DNA of 64,000 nucleotides from Anarhynchus alexandrinus. Lineage: Eukaryota > Chordata > Aves > Charadriiformes > Charadriidae. Position 1 is the first letter of the stretch. Each line of letters starts with the position of its first letter. The notes beneath the pieces are model-generated. The model was given only the letters and a program-made list of their open reading frames with translations, was not told the origin of the DNA and searched no databases. A program made the position numbers and the translations under genes. Shown piece after piece: positions 25,374 through 37,482 of this stretch. The DNA lies in assembly GCA_008711295.1 (NCBI GenBank), contig VUYV01000120.1, positions 1,734,456 to 1,798,455 on the forward strand. Reading direction: 5' to 3'.

Positions 25374-25431
25374 ACGGAGTGTGATTGAAGCCGTTTATAA
25401 CAGACTGAACCCCTACAGGAATGATGATACT
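25374..25431 (+). CDS. PPM1A: PPM1A coding exon 5: residues 354-373
   Basis: Starts at A after CTCTAG, completing Lys354, then encodes RSVIEAVYNRLNPYRNDDT and ends before the perfect donor GTAAGT. The human protein, as I recall it, has RNVIEAVYNRLNPYKNDDT here, so this copy differs by S for N and R for K. The exon closes the C-terminal helical region. Confidence 0.95.
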
Positions 25432-27729
25432 GTAAGTATCCTTTCTCTTACCTTATCTTTTCCCCGCTCCAATTATTTTAGCTGTTTTGTAAAGAAACAT
25501 ACTGCTAGTTCTTGCTAAAGGACCCCTTTCCCCAATAAAGCAATAGCAATGTTGTGCTTTTTGGACTGCGCTTTGTAAATGTTTTCTGCTGCCTTCTGCT
25601 GATCATAGTTTCAAAACTCCAGTATGGTTGGTTCATTTGTTCTCTGGAATTTCATTATTTGAATACTGTCAGGGTTTCCAGATGCTTTCCTGCCAAATGG
25701 TGCAAAGAGTCATTAAGCAGCTTTAAGGATATATTAATTTTCCAAATGGACTGCATAAGCACTTTTATTCTTAAGCGTAGTGCATCTTACAGCAAGCATA
25801 CAGTTTAGGTTCTTACAGGTCAGATCGGAGCGATGTGAATCCACTCTCAGTGGTGGTGGTGGGGGAGAACCAAACTCTAAAATATGAACAGTGATCCCAG
25901 TTGTGGTTACATCACTGGAAACAACGTTCTGTCACCAAAAGTTGTGTACTTCATAAAGTAGTTAAATTGATCCTTTACCTATCAGCAAAAATTCCTTACA
26001 TGTGACGTAAGTGAAACACATCCAGACATAAAGAATTGTGTGTTGGCTTTACAATTGGGTGCTAGTTTATTTGGCAGTTCTCGTATCTTTAAAATAAGAA
26101 GTACTAAATAGTGGCTGAAAGAGGATGCTTTGCCTTCAAAATACATTCTGTAGTATGTTACTGTTCTACAAATGTACAGTACACAAACTTCTTTGTTTTG
26201 TGATGATGTTGGCAACTTGGATACAGAAACTTGCACACTGAATAGCTGGCATGCAGCTCCTCCTTTTTTACTCACTACTGCTTTTATTCTTCCATACTTG
26301 CACTTGAAACAAACACAGCCATTTTGGTCTTTCATATAATTGCTCTCCTTTGCTACTTCTGGTCTTGAAGAAAAAACTGGAGGTGGTACTTTTGCAAAGG
26401 GTAATTTTAGTGATTTTGGTTGGGTGGGTTTTTTTTACTACACCTCCGTGCCAACTGTTCTTCTTTATGGTTTGTAATGAATTCTGTGTACAAGTTTGAA
26501 TGAAGGGTGCAGAACTTTAGTGCTAAGAAATAGTCGTATGTGGCATTGCTAGAGATTTAATTAGCCTCTTTTCTCTTGAAGGAATCAGTAAGGCGGTGCG
26601 TTTAAAGAGGTGTAGTATTTCTACCTCCTGCAGTCTTAGTAATGATAGGGAAGTAAGTGTAGCTGTGGAAGCACCAGCATACACTGTTGTTAGAGCCCAT
26701 CATGGCCCTTAATTCCTTAGGGGAAGGTAGCAAGTAGTGCTGCAACAACCAAAGATTGCTGTACAAAAGCAGTTTGCTCTGCTGCCTGTGCTACCAACTT
26801 TGCTGTTGCTCAGCTACGAAGCTGAGGTCCCACTTCTTAGTCGTGGTGTTAACCTGTGTACCCAACTGATGAGGCAGGTCGAGAAAGCTGAGTATAGAGC
26901 AATCTGAGCAAGGGAAAAGGAAACAGACATGACACAAAGGCAAATGGATTAAAAAGCACTTACTAGAATTAAATATTCAATTTGTACTAGTTTTTTTGTA
27001 ACTGAAGCAGGAATCCATTAAACATTTTTCAGGGGTGTGGTAGTTACACAAAATCCACTGTTGCCTGTGGACCTAAATGGACCGAATTTTAGGGATACTC
27101 GGATGCATGGTTGTAATGCCATATAGTGTGGCCATACGGTTATGGTTTAGAGCACAGCATGTTTCTGCTTCCAGTTTTTTTTCTTAGATATGTTTTTTTT
27201 TTTCTTCTCCTTGTGGTTTTATTACCATCCAAAATTAGGGCTTCCTGCAGTTGCCTAAACTACACTTCTCTGACCGTAAATAGTAAGTGTTAAAATTGAT
27301 CTGAATTATAACAGGGTGTCAGTTGATGACTGTATCTTCCTATGTAGCAAGGGAGGGTTGAAAACACAAAAGATAATGATAACAACAAATGGCACGAGGC
27401 ACATCCTGCTCTTTTAATGCACCTGTGTAGTAAGTGTATCCATTTCATATTACTTCTGACTACTCTGGGAATGCTTTTGAATAATATTCCTAGGATAGTA
27501 TTTTGTGGATTGGTAAACACTTGGTGAGATTTTGAAATGTCTTGATGCTAATGCTTCATTAATTAAGCATGTGTTTTTTAGATACTTCTAAAATGCTGTT
27601 TCTGAAAGGGGAGAGAAAACAGACTTCTAAAATTATTTAAGTGTGTACCCTTTTCAGTCTGGATTATCCAGAAACTGCTGTAACTATGGGCACTCCAGAC
27701 TTTAAAGGGTTCCTTCTTTTTTCTTTAAG
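25432..27729 (+). other. PPM1A: PPM1A intron 5
   Basis: GTAAGT donor to CTTTAAG acceptor. Unique AT-rich sequence with no recognised repeat or alternative exon. The minus-strand 117-codon frame near 25982-26335 has no family resemblance. Confidence 0.85.
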
Positions 27730-27759
27730 GACTCTGCGTCAACTGATGATATGTGGTAA
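27730..27759 (+). CDS. PPM1A: PPM1A coding exon 6: residues 374-382 and stop
   Basis: Encodes DSASTDDMW and TAA at 27757-27759. The ending DDMW is the signature end of PPM1A, and the total of 382 residues equals the standard alpha-1 length. The human ending, from memory, is DSTSTDDMW, so one conservative change is present. The acceptor TTTCTTTAAG precedes it. Confidence 0.95.
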   Translation, partial: DSASTDDMW

Positions 27760-28635
27760 AACTACTCATCTAGCTGTGGAGTTCACGTTTCATCCTTCAA
27801 ATGGAAGCGCAGCCCAACCTCAGTGACCCTTCTTAACATCCATCCTCAACCTTAATTAAAGAAGGGAATATGATGTGTTGGTGAGAGTGACTACAGCAGT
27901 ACGACATGTAGCCCAGGAACTGATCTTTTTTGTAAAACAGACTTCTGTAAACGTGATTTCAAACCATAATTCATGTTGTAAATCAGACTCCAGCAATTTA
28001 TGTTGTATGATTTTGTTTTTGTAAAGTGCAATTGTCTTTGTACAAAATGCTCATATTTAATTATGAACTGCTTTAAATCACTATAAAGGTTAGAAGAAAT
28101 GTTTGGCTTGTGTGATGCAACAATATATATCCCTTTAAATTCATGTTGTGGTTTTGGATTGCAAGGAGCAGCAGCCTAGCCAGCTAGGTGCTCGAGAGGT
28201 GCACAAAACTGTAAAGATAATTTTTTGTTTTATATGAAAGCTGAACTTGTGGGCAACTTACCAGAAATTAGTGTGTGAATTTGCTTGGCAATGGAAAATT
28301 AACTAAGAGTAGTGGACGTTCTTCAACGAACGTATATCGTTTTCTTGGACGCACTCCTACTCTCACGTTGAGTTAAAGGGAGTTCTGATTTTTACTTCAG
28401 TGGGAGTTAAATCATGCCCTATTAATAGTATCATGTTCATATGCGTACAAACCTTGGGATTAGAATGCCTTGACTCTTTGCACCTCTTTTTTCATTAACC
28501 CTTACCTGAAGCTACTAATCACTGAGCACGAACAGGCAGCTTTCTACATACAGTAGGAGTCTGCAGCATTTTTACAATCCTGATTGGCTGGGTCTGCTGC
28601 TGTTCCAAGTAAAATACTTTGAATTCCATTTTATC

Positions 28636-28665
28636 AATAAAGCTTGATTTAACAAATGAGAAATT
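28636..28665 (+). terminator. PPM1A: Proximal PPM1A poly(A) signal
   Basis: AATAAA at 28636-28641, about 880 bases after the stop, followed by TGTGTAATTCCTTTTTTCC as a plausible downstream U/GU-rich element. It would give the short 3' UTR form. Confidence 0.6.
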
Positions 28666-31600
28666 TATCCATAAATGTGTAATTCCTTTTTTCCTGCCTT
28701 TTAAAATGTCAGTGCCATTGTAAATGATATTTTACTTGTGGAAGAATATTTTTATTAATTGGTAGCCCATTTTTAAAATGGGAAGGATTTTGATTATTGC
28801 CCAAGACATAGCCATATGCTAGAGGATGATGTGGGATTAATCTGTTACCCTATTTTTTACAAGTGTGGGTTTTTTCAGGCTTCTTGGTGTTGTGGTTTGG
28901 TTTTTTTTTCCCCTCCCCACTGAAGATGTGCATTGGTTTGAATTTGCCTACTGTTTGATAAAAATACATTTGTCAAAGCCTGACAATCTTTAACATTTTA
29001 TGGTGTGTGTTTTTAATTGACCCACTTACTTAGAATGAGAGACTAGTGGTTAAACAGTACTTGTGATTTGAGATATAGCATGTTGACAATATTTAACTGT
29101 TCGTTGTTTAAAATTCTAATTTAAAATTTTATAAGATAATAAACTAATTTGATTTAAGCTTAGCTTTCTCCCATTGAGCATACAAAAATTAAGTTTTCAA
29201 GTCAGTCGTGTTTGCAAAACTGCTGTTTTGTGCACCTTGTATTGTCTTTTTGGTTGAGAATATTGTAATATGTAGTTTACTCATTTAGTAGGCAGATTCC
29301 CCAAAAGGAAAATCAGTAAAACAAGTAGATTGTAACATTTACTGCAGTTAAACAGAATCAAAACTTGGTGTATAATTACTTTTTGATAGGAAAATGTAGT
29401 ACAATGCATTTTGCTATATTTGTCTTTCCCTAACTTTGAAATATACATATTTGTATATATAGCCTTAAAACTAATGCAGAGTTAGGGAACACTGAACAGT
29501 GAAAAAGTAACTTATAGTGTCTTGGAACTACGTATAGTATATACCAGCAAACTTTTCTTTTATCCCTCTTGTCTTATGTGGGGTGCTTAAACGTAACTTC
29601 ATTGTATTCAGTTTGTAATCTGTTCAAGCATGAATGAAGAAAACATAAGCACTATTTGTATTTATAAATTTATAGCAATTTTTGCTTAAAGAACCGGTTC
29701 CTTACCTACCTATGAATAAATGCTTAAAATGTCTAATTTTGTTGTAGAGTGCAAAACTATAATAATGTTAAGTTATAGCTTCACAGGCACCTAATTAACA
29801 AGCATATTTAATAATACATGGCGTATTAGTGCAAAAAGCTAAACCTAATTTAGGACGAGGCAGATAAAGTTCTGTCCTTTTTCATAGAGACTAAAGTTTA
29901 GTTTTGGAAACTGCAAAACCTTGAACTGGACTGTGGAACCTTTGAGTTTTAAACTTTAAAAATCAGAAGCAAAACTGTGGTGTGAAAAGCCATACTTCAG
30001 ACCATAATCACTTAAACTGTCTCAGTGACAAATGATATATTTGAAACCTCTTCTTGTGAGGTCTCCTAAAGGTTAGAAAGAAAATAATTCTGCTATTGCT
30101 ACAGGCGATGTAACTAGGTTTGAGGGTAGCGGAAGAAAGCCCGTTTCAGGCCTTTCTCTCTCCCGCCTATGTTCAGCGTTTTGATGAGGTCAGAGCACTG
30201 AATCTATTATGTATGCATAAACACTGCCATTTTAGATACAGATTTTGATTAAAAAATATACAAATTAAGTATATAAAGCATCCTAGAAAAAAGGCAAGCT
30301 GTACTTTTCACTGCTCTGGAAAGAAAAAAGGCACTTTTGCACCTTTGTGCATCATCTTCTTGCACCAGAAACGTTTTTTTTAAATGCTAAAAACATTAGC
30401 ACCTCAGGGGCAAGGCAGCAATTTTATTTTTTTTTTTTAAATATTGTGTGCTATTTATTTCCATCTTGGAAAAAGATTCCTGTGTGACAAAAATGAAAAT
30501 TGTATGATGTTCAAAGATGTATTTTTAAATACATGTTCAAATAGGATGGTCCCAATTTGCTTGTTTTTAAAAGGAAATGACATTTGTAAAGCTACTTTGC
30601 TTCGTATGCCATGCAACTTTGTTTTCCTTCTACATTTGACAGTTTCACTGGCTACGGTTTCTGTGAGTTTTGTTATAGTCAGATTAAATGTTTCACTGAT
30701 TGTTCTGGGAGAATACCTGTACTGCTTTATAAACAACTGTTTCAAATAATTCTCGCTAATTCAGCATTGAAATATGTTCAAGACAGAGGCTTCTAAAATG
30801 TGTGTTAAAACCAATGTGGGATTAACTCAATGCAGTTACATTAAATAGGGTCCTAGATTTGCAAGGCTTTGTAAATCCCATTGTATCAATAGAGTCCCCG
30901 GTACACATGGTGGGGCAGAAGGAAGCCTGGGAGTCCCATGCGAGTTGTGAAGCCAGGGCTTGCTCTTACCTAGCCAGGGAGCAGCGCCCCAAAGACCTTG
31001 ATGTGTGGCCATCGTTCATTTTAATCTTCCAGTAGAAGACAGAATCAGAGAGAGAAACTTCATCTGCTTGTCCTTAAACTGCGCTCAACTGCGGTAATCC
31101 TAGGTTGTGTCACGCTAGCGAGATGCTCGATGAATATTGAGCAGCAGAGGAGTAATGGTAGCACTTACCTCCGTCGTTCATGCAGGTGCCAAAGCTAATC
31201 ATTTTAACACCTACTTAGGATAAATTGACTTCAGCATCCATTAAATTGTTTGTTGCAAAACCAGTACTGTCTCATCTACATAGGTTAAAATCTGAGCCAT
31301 TTTGCTCAGTTCAAGAACTGGAAACTTGAAATGGTGATTTAACAAAATTAGGGAAGAGCTTTTCACTTCAATTGATTCCCTGATAAGAATCTCATCTTAA
31401 TTTGTTACACTGGAATACAATAGACTTCCTATTGCATTTCACACTTTAGTAATTTATGAGCTAAGGATATGGTTTCATGATCAACTTTTATCCAGACTAA
31501 ACTATTGCCGTGAGCTTGCCCTTTTTGTGCCAGCAGTCATGCTTATGCAGCTGTGCAGTTAGGAGACAAAAAAAACCCCACAACTGTATTCTTCAGCTGG

Positions 31601-33467
31601 GTAAGTCAACGTACCAGCATCCCATAGCTGGATTTAGGACAAGATGCAGGGTGGGGAGACAGGACTGAGAGTAAAGGAATGGTTGCACCACTCCTTTTGC
31701 CACAGTTCGGGAAACCGCGCCCTAAATGCAGATTAATGATTGACCTTTGTAGGGAGTATCGAAGCCTTTGCAGATCTTTCTCCACTCTATACTTAAACAT
31801 TTTTGCGTTGGTAAACATTCTTTTTCTTAAAACTGGAATCATGAGACTTTGGTTTTAATGTCATCTTGTGTATGTGTTCCATGCTGACAAACTTACTTTC
31901 TGTTTGCTTTCTCTAGACGTGTGTAGCTCTGTCCTGTGGGATAGGCGGCATGGCTGCCACAATTAGGTTAATGATATGGTTGTTGCAGTTTACTTTTTTC
32001 GATGTACATCAGAATTTCATCATGCTGAGATGTTCACCTTCATCTCTACCTGCACCTTCTTGAATTGCTTTTATGCGCAAATGACTTGGTATATTTAAAT
32101 TTCTTGATATTTCAATTTGGCCGTGTCTGTAACGGGCTAACCTTTTGTAAGATGTTACCCTTTTCCTCATCGTTTGGCAAATACAGTATTTTAATACAAA
32201 CCTGATGTACCTTGCATAGGTTCAGAAACAGCAAAACTGTGTAGAGCTATAGAGCTGTACCTGACGGTTTTCTGTAGAAAATGGAATTGTTACTCCGTGC
32301 CAAGTTTCATGAGGTGTGAAAATAATGTCTCCTAGATAACTAGTATAGCTCCTTGTTCTACAGCTCCATCAGTTTCAGATGATCATAACCCGAGCCTTTA
32401 TGTACCAATACAGGGTATAAAGTCTCCGCTTGGCTGGATAGTTGGGTTTTTTTAACTCTTTAAGCGGTAAAAAGAGGTACAACGCATGAATTTCTAGGAT
32501 GCTGTAGTGCATAAAATGAACGTGATGCCTGCTGTAAGCTGCAAAAATGGAGCAAAATTTAGAAGTTAACAGTCTGGGGCTAAGTACTTTTGACTGACCT
32601 GTCTGCAAAATATTGATCAGAGAATCTGATCTTTTGGTGAGCTCTCTCTGAGCTGTCTCTATGGAGTGCTCGCATAGTCTGCAGGTCTCTGCAGACCCAG
32701 GTGTGCGCCTCCTGAACCTCTTCTGAGCCTCATTTTGCTTAATAACATTGCTTTGTAAATGAGGTAGCAGTCACCTGGGCCGTGGCGTTTGTTCATAGGA
32801 GTTCAAGAAGCTATAGGAAAACTTAAAGCTTTTCTTCTCATGGACCACTAATTGCTTTCAAGTAAAAAAAAAAAAAAGAACATATGGCATGCTAAAAGTT
32901 GAGTTTACATTATCTCCCACTGAAAACTTGTTACCAGAAAAATCTCCACATATTTCTACTATTTACTTAATACGTGAAAAAAATATGTGGAGCTTTAATC
33001 TCCCACTTGTGTCAGAGTTGTTGACCCATAGTGACCTAGGCTCTAGGCGTATTCCTTGCTTTATCTGTGGTTTTATTGGATGTTCCTTTTCAGTAGCAGT
33101 TAACCAGATCTATTTTTTTCCCTCATGTTGACACTCTTCTCGAGTCTTTTCTTCCAAGCTAAGAGAACAGGAGTGATAATGGTGTCTTAGGAAGGGGGTT
33201 TGGGGGAGGCTTGCTTTGAATGCAACAACAGCAAAACCCCCAACCTTTGCAACCAAAAAATTTGGCAAAGTGGGCTTAACTTTCAAAATGCCTTTTATAG
33301 AATTAATGAAATAATTCTATTCTGAAAGTGTCAAAACTTCCAGTAGAAGTGGGATGACAGGCCAGATTGCTGGAGTATATATATTGTTTTATGTCTAGCC
33401 AGATTTTTACACTTTACTTTTACTGATTCCTGCCCAAATGCTTTTTAAAGTATGACTAGACATCTAC

Positions 33468-33497
33468 TTTTTTTTTTTTTACTCCCCCCCCAAAAAA
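33468..33497 (+). repeat. Poly-T/poly-C/poly-A low-complexity tract
   Basis: T12 followed by ACTCCCCCCCC and A7. It is simple sequence within the long 3' UTR. Confidence 0.7.
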
Positions 33498-35547
33498 ATG
33501 GAAGAATAAACCCAATGGTGTTACTACTGTGTAACCAGCCATTTATTTGCAAGGGTGAGTGCTGTGTCAGATAGTAACATTTTCCTTTAAGAGCACTACA
33601 TCTGCGCTTCTCAGCTCGCTCAATAACATTGAGCTAAAACTGAAATTCATTTTTGCTTCCATTAACTGTATGGCTCTGAAGAGCTGGTGGGAGCGTGGGG
33701 TTTTTTACAGCTGAAGTAGACAGGACTCTCGGTACACATTGTGAGTACGCCTGCGGGGTTGAAGGAGGTGCCATTGTTTCTTTTGAGAAATATCTTTGAG
33801 GAGCAAAATGAGAAAACTGAGGCTGCCGGGTCACAAAACATTACGTACTTTCGCTTTTGTCAATGGCTATAGACTGAGGTCCAGAGTTTAATTTCACTTG
33901 CGTTACTGAATTCAACCCAGTCTGAGCAGTGGAAATACTGAGTAGCCCATTTCATTTTCAGTGCTGGGATTTCAGGCTGAAGCACAGTGTTTTTGTTCAA
34001 ACTACAGGAGGAAATTAAATTAAGATAGTCTTGGGAAAATCAGGCACGTACTTAACTTTACATCCTGCTGACGTTGATGGAGTTTCCCTCACAATATATA
34101 AAGTTTGCACGTGTATTGTTGGAGCCTTAACTGCCCCGCTTTTCTTGGAATGAAAAAGAAATGTAATCTTTATCCAGTTTTGGTTTTGAAAAAGCTTTTC
34201 AAAGCCAAAGGGAAGAAGGTGGTAATGTTAAAGCAAAATGTTAGATTAATTGGAGATAACAATTTCATAATTATTTAAACATGTAAGTCAGCATTTTTTT
34301 TCTTTTAAAACATCAGAAGGGCACAGTTTAAGAGGTTTGGTCTTTGATGTAGTGCTTTTAGCTGTAAAGAACAAACAAAAGGATGAAACCCAAAATGAGT
34401 TACCCGGAATGGAAAAACAATGAGACCCTAAAAATCTAGGAATAAATGTGCTGAATTTTACATAGCATTATTTCCGTGTCCAGTGATGGACCTACTGAAA
34501 GGATCTTTGTCGGTGTTTTTAGGGGAACTTTTTATTCTTGCTGAGTGTTTGATGCCGGACTGGCAAGTCTGCTGCAGTCTGAAATTTCCAGACTCTTAAA
34601 TTGGAAACTGGGCGTTATGCAACAGAGTTCCCAGTACGCGCGGTGCTGCGGCACCTGTTGCCACAGGCTCTGCGGGTTAATGCCGTGCCACCGTTTGGTG
34701 CTGGAAGTTGGGATTTCCTAGCATGTGTTTTATTGCTGATGGTGTGATTCGCATGACCTTGAGTACCGAGAGTTAAGTTGTGTTTATTAACCGGATCTAA
34801 CTCTTTGGTGCCAGGAATCTAGTTTTTGGAGTAAGTGCTGAATTATGCAAATGTTCTTGGCAAATCGCGCCGGGTAGTTCACTGCTCGGAAAACTAAATT
34901 ACTAGCGACGAAGGGTTAATACGAGACGAAAGCCTAGATTCTCCTAGCCAGGGAATACTGGAGGTTTGAAAAGTGTGAGGTTTGATTTCCAGAACTGGCT
35001 GCTTTATAAACCTGCGAAAGCAGAGATTTGGGGTTCTAGCATCTGTCTTGTTACTACGACCACGTACAAACATGCTGAATTAGAGAGTTTTCACCTGTCT
35101 TCTCACAGAATTGACTCCACATCGTATCATAAGAGTCTCGTTTGTAGTGACATGCTGTGCCTGTCTTTTTAGAAAATTCATGATCTCTTTATATCTATTT
35201 TGTGGAAAGTGTAACTTTTTTTCATTGATGACCTGTATAAATGTGTGTTACGAATGGAGAGATTTAAGCTTGAAAAGCATGTTTGCAGATTACACAGCTT
35301 CATTATGGAATTTATAAATTTAACAGAGTAATATACAAGAGCATAACTATTTTCCTTAAGTAGAATGTATAACAATATATAATAAATTATTCTCCACATA
35401 GTTCACCCACTATTTACAGTTTTACACAATTCAAACTGTGTGTTTACAGAAAGTTCAATAAATGTATATTTTGTACTATGTACAGATTCCTGGTCCCAAA
35501 GAAAATGTGTGAATTTAGTTTCTAACTTAACTTTTGAGATTGTACCT

Positions 35548-35576
35548 TTTTTTTTTCCTTTTTTTTTTTTTTTGGT
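35548..35576 (+). repeat. T-rich homopolymer tract
   Basis: Two T runs split by CC, ending GGTTTGG, about 100 bases before the distal poly(A) signal. It could act as an upstream U-rich element. Confidence 0.7.
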
Positions 35577-35681
35577 TTGGAATCAGTTGAACAAACTGCG
35601 TTATGCCTGTCGATGGTGGAGGCTTGCATTGGAGTAAATGGGAATTGGAAATATTTCTAATCTACAAAAGTGATTCCACTA

Positions 35682-35725
35682 AATAAAACAGGCAATTACA
35701 TCGTGTGTGTGTATTTGAGTTGTAT
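35682..35725 (+). terminator. PPM1A: Distal PPM1A poly(A) site
   Basis: AATAAA at 35682-35687 is followed about 15 bases on by TCGTGTGTGTGTATTTGAGT, an excellent GU-rich downstream element, with the likely cleavage site between them near 35698-35702. This is the best hexamer plus GU-element pair in the region. Confidence 0.6.
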
Positions 35726-36587
35726 GCCATGAACTGTTTTCACATCTGTTTTATTGTCACTAATTTACAAACTTACCAGGCCTCCTTCAGTTTTCTGACT
35801 CAAGCTAGTTATATTAAAATGGAATATTGAGGGCTTATTTTGATCATTTGTTAGTCACAGTAACAAAAGTCCCCCTTTTCACTGTTTTTCACCTTACATG
35901 TTGAAATTCCAAGATAAAGCAGTGTGCGCTTGGCTCCGCCATGGTGTTGCCCAAAAGCCACCAGGTCTGGGGTTTTCAAGAGAGCCACGGATCAATTAGG
36001 GTGCCCAACTTTTCGAAAACCGAGTCACAGGAAAAAAATCTATTTGTATCTTCTGTCCTGATTCAGTACTGTAAAATACAGGATGGACTTTTGTAATGTA
36101 ATTTGTAAGAATTTCAGGATGCTGAAGGATGAAATAAATCTTTACACTGGTTTTAGCCAGTATGATTTGGAGGGAAAATGAGTCTATACGTTATCGGTTC
36201 TCATTTTGTCTTCCCTGGAAATCTTTATAGACAGAGAGCTGGTAGGATTCTGACATGGACTATACAGATTAAACCAGGGGAGGGGGCAGGAGGGTATTCT
36301 GCTCTCACCTGTGACCTGGAGCAAACTTGTCTTTTCTAAAGATTCCCCATCCCTTTAAGGATTAAAAATCAGAACTACTGAGTTGTCAAGCAAAATGAGG
36401 GAATGTTTTCCGTGGATTACAAAATAAAAATTGCTACAATAGGATTGACTCAGCCTTGGCTCACACTAACCGAGCAAACATAGGAGACAAAGTATTTTCT
36501 AGTGTTTTCTAGCTCAAAGCTTGTAAAAAGAATGTTTTATCCCATCTACTTGGAAATTTACATTTTGGTGTATTTTTCCTCAAAGCC
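35706..36587. other. Intergenic, no gene seen
   Basis: AT-rich unique sequence between the inferred PPM1A end and the LTR-like element. Another AATAAA occurs near 36134, so an even more distal 3' end is possible. Confidence 0.6.
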
Positions 36588-37475
36588 CGTATTGGGTGTG
36601 CGTGTCAAGGTCAGTAAAGAAGAAGGGAGAGGAGGTGCTCCAGGTGCCAGAGCAGAGATTCCCCTGCAGCCCATGATGAAGACCGTGGTGAGGCAGGCTG
36701 TCCACCTGCAGCCTGTGGAGGTTAACGGTGGAGCAGATATCCACCTGCAGCCCACGGAGGACCCCACGCCAGAGCAGGTGGATGCCCAAAGGAGGCTGTG
36801 ACCCCGTGGGAAGCCCATGCTGGAGCAGGCTCCTGGCTGGACCTGTGGACCCATGGGGAGAGGAGCCCATGCTGGAGCAGGTTTGCTGGCGGGACCTGTG
36901 ACCCCGTGGAGGACCCACGCTGGAGCAGTCTATTCCTGAAGGACTGCACCCCGTGGAAGGGACCTACGCTGGAGCAGTTCGTGAAGAACTGCAGCCCATG
37001 GGAAGGACTCATGTTGGAGAAGTTTGTGGAGGGCTGTCTCCCGTGGGAGGGACCCCATAATGGAGCAGGGGAATAGTGTGAGGAGTCCTCCCCCCGAAGA
37101 GGAAGGAGCAGCAGGAACAACGTGTAATGGACTGACCACAACCCCCATTCCCCGTCCCCCTGCGCCACTCGGGGGGAGGAGGTACAGAAATTCTGGAGCG
37201 AAGTTGAGCCGGGGAAGAAGGGAGAGGTGGGGGGAAGGTGTTTTAAGATTTAGTTTTTATTTCTCATTACCCCACTCTGATTGGTAATAAGTTAAATTAA
37301 TTTTCCCCAAGTCGAGTCTGGTTTGCCCGTGATGATAATTGCTGAGTGATCTCTCCCTGCCCTTATCTCGACGCACGAGCTTTTTGTTATCTTTTCTCTC
37401 CCCTGTCCAGCTGAGGAGGGGAGTGACAGAGCGGCTTTGGTGGGCACCTGGCGCCCAGCCAGGGTCAACCCACCA
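36588..37475 (+). mobile_element. LTR-like endogenous retrovirus element (probable solo LTR), about 890 bp
   Basis: A GC-richer block quite unlike its flanks, matching a dispersed repeat I recognise from neoavian genomes. It has eight or so degenerate units built on TGGAGCAG and CCGTGG, then GGGGGGAGGAGG. A degenerate poly(A) signal AATAAG lies at 37286-37291, followed by CCCCAAGTCGAGTCTGGTTT. It ends GGGTCAACCCACCACA, with the CA typical of LTR ends. CAAAGCC occurs on both sides (36581-36587 and 37476-37482) and may be a target duplication, though the left end does not begin with TG. No retroviral gene is present; the short frames on both strands are products of the internal repeats. Family assignment needs a repeat library. 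Confidence 0.75.
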
Positions 37476-37482
37476 CAAAGCC

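Larger units (their letters stand above)
1..35705 (+). other. PPM1A: PPM1A transcription unit (protein phosphatase, Mg2+/Mn2+ dependent 1A)
   Basis: The gene has six exons: 1-54 (5' UTR), 14727-15578, 17367-17484, 22520-22628, 25374-25431 and 27730 onward with a long 3' UTR. All introns are GT-AG. Spliced coding sequence gives 382 residues ending DDMW. PPM1A is a monomeric PP2C-family Ser/Thr phosphatase of cytosol, nucleus and membranes. Known substrates include stress MAP kinases (p38, JNK pathway), AMPK, CDKs, phospho-SMAD2/3 and IKK. The metal-binding residues R33, E37, D38, D60, G61, H62, D146, D239 and D282 all fall at their family positions once exons are joined. The distal end of the unit is inferred from a poly(A) signal near 35682. 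Confidence 0.9.
27760..35705 (+). other. PPM1A: PPM1A 3' UTR, about 7.9 kb to the distal poly(A) site
   Basis: After the stop, nearly 8 kb of AT-rich unique sequence follows without any recognised CR1 or LTR. Poly(A) hexamers lie at 28636 (followed by a T-rich tract), near 29138, near 29714, at 35457 and at 35682. Mammalian PPM1A mRNAs are known to have multi-kilobase 3' UTRs, which fits the distal choice. The absence of transposons until 36.6 kb also fits a constrained transcribed region. Extent is inferred. Confidence 0.6.

Noticed and set aside
36502..37287. Frames of 72-148 codons on both strands within the LTR-like element
   Set aside because: They arise from the degenerate GC-rich internal repeats and are not retroviral proteins.
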